In this document: piece after piece, positions 6,328 through 7,765 of the stretch | Position numbering within the stretch: position 1 is the stretch's first letter | How the letters are laid out: the number at the start of each line of letters is the position of its first letter | NCBI GenBank assembly: GCA_045640725.1 | Contig: JAZUFN010000130.1 | Span: forward strand, 1 to 7,765 | Direction: 5' to 3' | DNA from: RGIG3528 sp045640725 | GTDB taxonomy: Bacteria > Bacillota > Clostridia > Lachnospirales > Lachnospiraceae | Length of the DNA stretch: 7,765 nt | The notes under the pieces: generated by a model | The model's input: only the letters and a program-made list of their open reading frames with translations | What the model was told of the DNA's origin: nothing | Databases searched by the model: none | Made by a program: the position numbers and the translations under genes

Positions 6328-7765
6328 TTATTTACCAAGAACCTTCTTTACCTTAGCCACTACATTCTCGGTAGTAAAGCCAAATTTAGGGAAGAGAACA
6401 GAGAATGGTGCAGATGCGCCAAAGCCTGTCATGGTAACTGTCTCGCCATCAAGACCTACATACTTGCCCCAACCAAAATCGCCAAGAGCCTCTACTGCCA
6501 CACGTGCACGAACGTTCTTTGGAAGTACGCTCTCTTTGTACTCTGCAGACTGCTCCTCAAATATATCCATACAAGGCATAGATACTACTCTTACATGGAT
6601 ACCTTCTTTGATAAGCTCAGCCTTAGCGTTAACTGCCCACTGTACTTCAGAGCCTGTAGCAATGATGATAGCGTCAGGTGTAGCCTTAGCTGAATCCTGA
6701 AGAACATATGCACCCTTAAGAGCTTCCTTGGAAGAGCCTGCCAGCTGAGGCAGATTCTGACGGGTAAGAACCAGAGCTGTAGGTGTCTCCTTGGATGTAA
6801 CTGCTGAATACCAAGCTGCAATAGTCTCTGTAGCATCAGCAGGACGGAATACATGGAAATTAGGCATAGATCTAAGCATTGCCAGCTGCTCAATAGGCTC
6901 ATGAGTAGGTCCATCTTCACCTACACCGATAGAGTCATGTGTAAGTACATAAGTGGTAGGAATTCTCATAAGGGATGAAAGTCTGGCCATAGGCTTTACA
7001 TAGTCAGAGAATACGAAGAAAGTAGATACGAATCCTCTAAGTCCATGCAGAGTCATACCATTACCTATAGCAGTCATAGCCAGCTCACGTACACCGAAGT
7101 GCATGTTGCGTCCCAGTCTGTCATCGTGACCAAAATCACCCATATCCTTCATATAAGTCTTGGTAGAAGGAGAAAGGTCTGCTGCACCACCCATAAGGCT
7201 TGGTACTTTATCCTTAAGTCTGTTGATGACCATGCCGGAAAGATTTCTGGTAGCCTCAGCCTTATCCTCAAACTTCCAGAACTCTTCATCATCAATAAGA
7301 GGACATGCAATGTCCATATTGAATTCATCATCCCAAGCTTTTTTCATCTCAGGGAACTTCTCACAGTACTCAGCAAACATCTTGTTCCATGCTTCTTCAG
7401 CAGGTGCAAGACTCTTTGTGATAGCTGCGTAGTTATCATATACTTCCTGAGGTACAAAGAAAGCTTCTGTGCTGGGCCAACCAAGATTTTCCTTAAGTGC
7501 CAGTACATTTTCTTCTCCTAAAGGCTCACCATGGGCTGATGCCTTACCCTGCTTGGCAGGACATCCATAACCAATCTGAGTCTTGCAGATAATGCAGGAT
7601 GGCTTTGTAGTGTCAGCCTTTGCCTCATCAATAGCACGGCCAACAGCGTCCATATCATTGCCGTTTTCTACAGTGATAACCTGGAAACCGTAGGCTTCCA
7701 TTCTCTTCGCTGTATCATCTGTGAATGCAATATCTGTATTACCCTCGATGGAAATCTTGTTAGAA
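6328..7765 (-). CDS. tkt: Transketolase (C-terminal part, 5' end beyond the window)
   Basis: Transketolase is a thiamine diphosphate enzyme that moves two-carbon ketol units between sugar phosphates in the non-oxidative pentose phosphate pathway. The frame stays open to the right edge. Before the first Met (7701) it reads NKISIEGNTDIAFTDDTAKR, a standard internal transketolase stretch, so that Met is not the start. About 478 of roughly 660 residues are present, missing the N-terminal part of the cofactor domain. Counting from that Met: AHGEPLGEE (56-64) with a conserved active-site His57; GGAADLSPSTKTYM (171-184); MHFGVRELAM (200-209) with Glu206 at the place of the cofactor-activating glutamate; HDSIGVGEDGPTHEPIEQL (255-273); the sugar-phosphate region FRPADATE; and the C-terminal domain with IIATGSEVQ and GWGKYVGLDGE. 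There is no frameshift. It is the promoter-proximal gene of those visible on this strand, and it is a single-chain enzyme rather than the split N/C form. Confidence 0.96.
   Translation of the reverse strand, partial: SNKISIEGNTDIAFTDDTAKRMEAYGFQVITVENGNDMDAVGRAIDEAKADTTKPSCIICKTQIGYGCPAKQGKASAHGEPLGEENVLALKENLGWPSTEAFFVPQEVYDNYAAITKSLAPAEEAWNKMFAEYCEKFPEMKKAWDDEFNMDIACPLIDDEEFWKFEDKAEATRNLSGMVINRLKDKVPSLMGGAADLSPSTKTYMKDMGDFGHDDRLGRNMHFGVRELAMTAIGNGMTLHGLRGFVSTFFVFSDYVKPMARLSSLMRIPTTYVLTHDSIGVGEDGPTHEPIEQLAMLRSMPNFHVFRPADATETIAAWYSAVTSKETPTALVLTRQNLPQLAGSSKEALKGAYVLQDSAKATPDAIIIATGSEVQWAVNAKAELIKEGIHVRVVSMPCMDIFEEQSAEYKESVLPKNVRARVAVEALGDFGWGKYVGLDGETVTMTGFGASAPFSVLFPKFGFTTENVVAKVKKVLGK

Noticed and set aside
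6591..6920. A second minus-strand open frame inside transketolase, and a plus-strand frame at 6431-6700
   Set aside because: Both have low-complexity, compositionally odd translations and overlap conserved transketolase codons; no sign of a frameshift in transketolase is seen.
7045..7521. A 158-codon open frame on the plus strand, opposite transketolase
   Set aside because: It has no recognisable domain or ribosome binding site and lies wholly antisense to a well-conserved enzyme; it is a shadow of the transketolase codons.
7699..7701. ATG at 7701 (minus strand) as the start of transketolase
   Set aside because: Typical transketolase sequence continues in frame upstream to the window edge, and the protein would lack its N-terminal cofactor domain.

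Overview
The window is AT-rich bacterial DNA, roughly 40% GC by eye, densely coding on both strands. It most likely comes from an anaerobic Firmicute of the class Clostridia, and a Lachnospiraceae member related to Butyrivibrio would fit. That assignment is inference. It rests on the clostridial style of Lgt (GCFMAGCCYG motif), a COG1313-type radical SAM protein, BspA-like leucine-rich repeats, Listeria-Bacteroides-type repeats and AAGGAG ribosome binding sites. No rRNA, tRNA, CRISPR array, insertion sequence or phage gene is visible, and no gap between genes is longer than 21 bases.

Left half, plus strand (1-4618): a tight three-gene operon that looks like an extracytoplasmic O-acylation module. 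The middle gene is a 455-residue MBOAT-family membrane acyltransferase with the SGVWHG catalytic-histidine motif. It is flanked by two related SGNH-hydrolase-like proteins (GGS nucleophile motif near the domain start, an Asp-3-His motif near its end). The upstream one runs off the left edge of the window; it carries extracellular beta-repeats and a BspA-like leucine-rich segment before its SGNH domain. The downstream one is a membrane-anchored SGNH domain followed by a BspA-like segment. By analogy with AlgI/AlgJ/AlgX, PatA/PatB and DltB/DltD, the MBOAT protein would move acyl groups across the membrane and the SGNH proteins would place them on a cell-wall or exported polymer. The substrate cannot be told from the sequence.

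Right half, minus strand (4575-7765): an apparent housekeeping operon read right to left. It holds the C-terminal three quarters of a transketolase (cut by the right edge), the prolipoprotein diacylglyceryl transferase Lgt, and a PflA-related radical SAM protein of the COG1313 type. Spacings are 21 bases and 1 base.

The two operons converge and their last genes overlap by 44 bases. A convincing intrinsic terminator for the minus-strand operon lies inside the coding sequence of the plus-strand gene. A weaker candidate terminator for the plus-strand operon lies inside the radical SAM gene. A second, unexplained nested hairpin sits near the 5' end of the radical SAM gene. The most interesting content is the MBOAT module with two SGNH partners carrying surface-type domains in opposite order, and the interlocked 3' ends.
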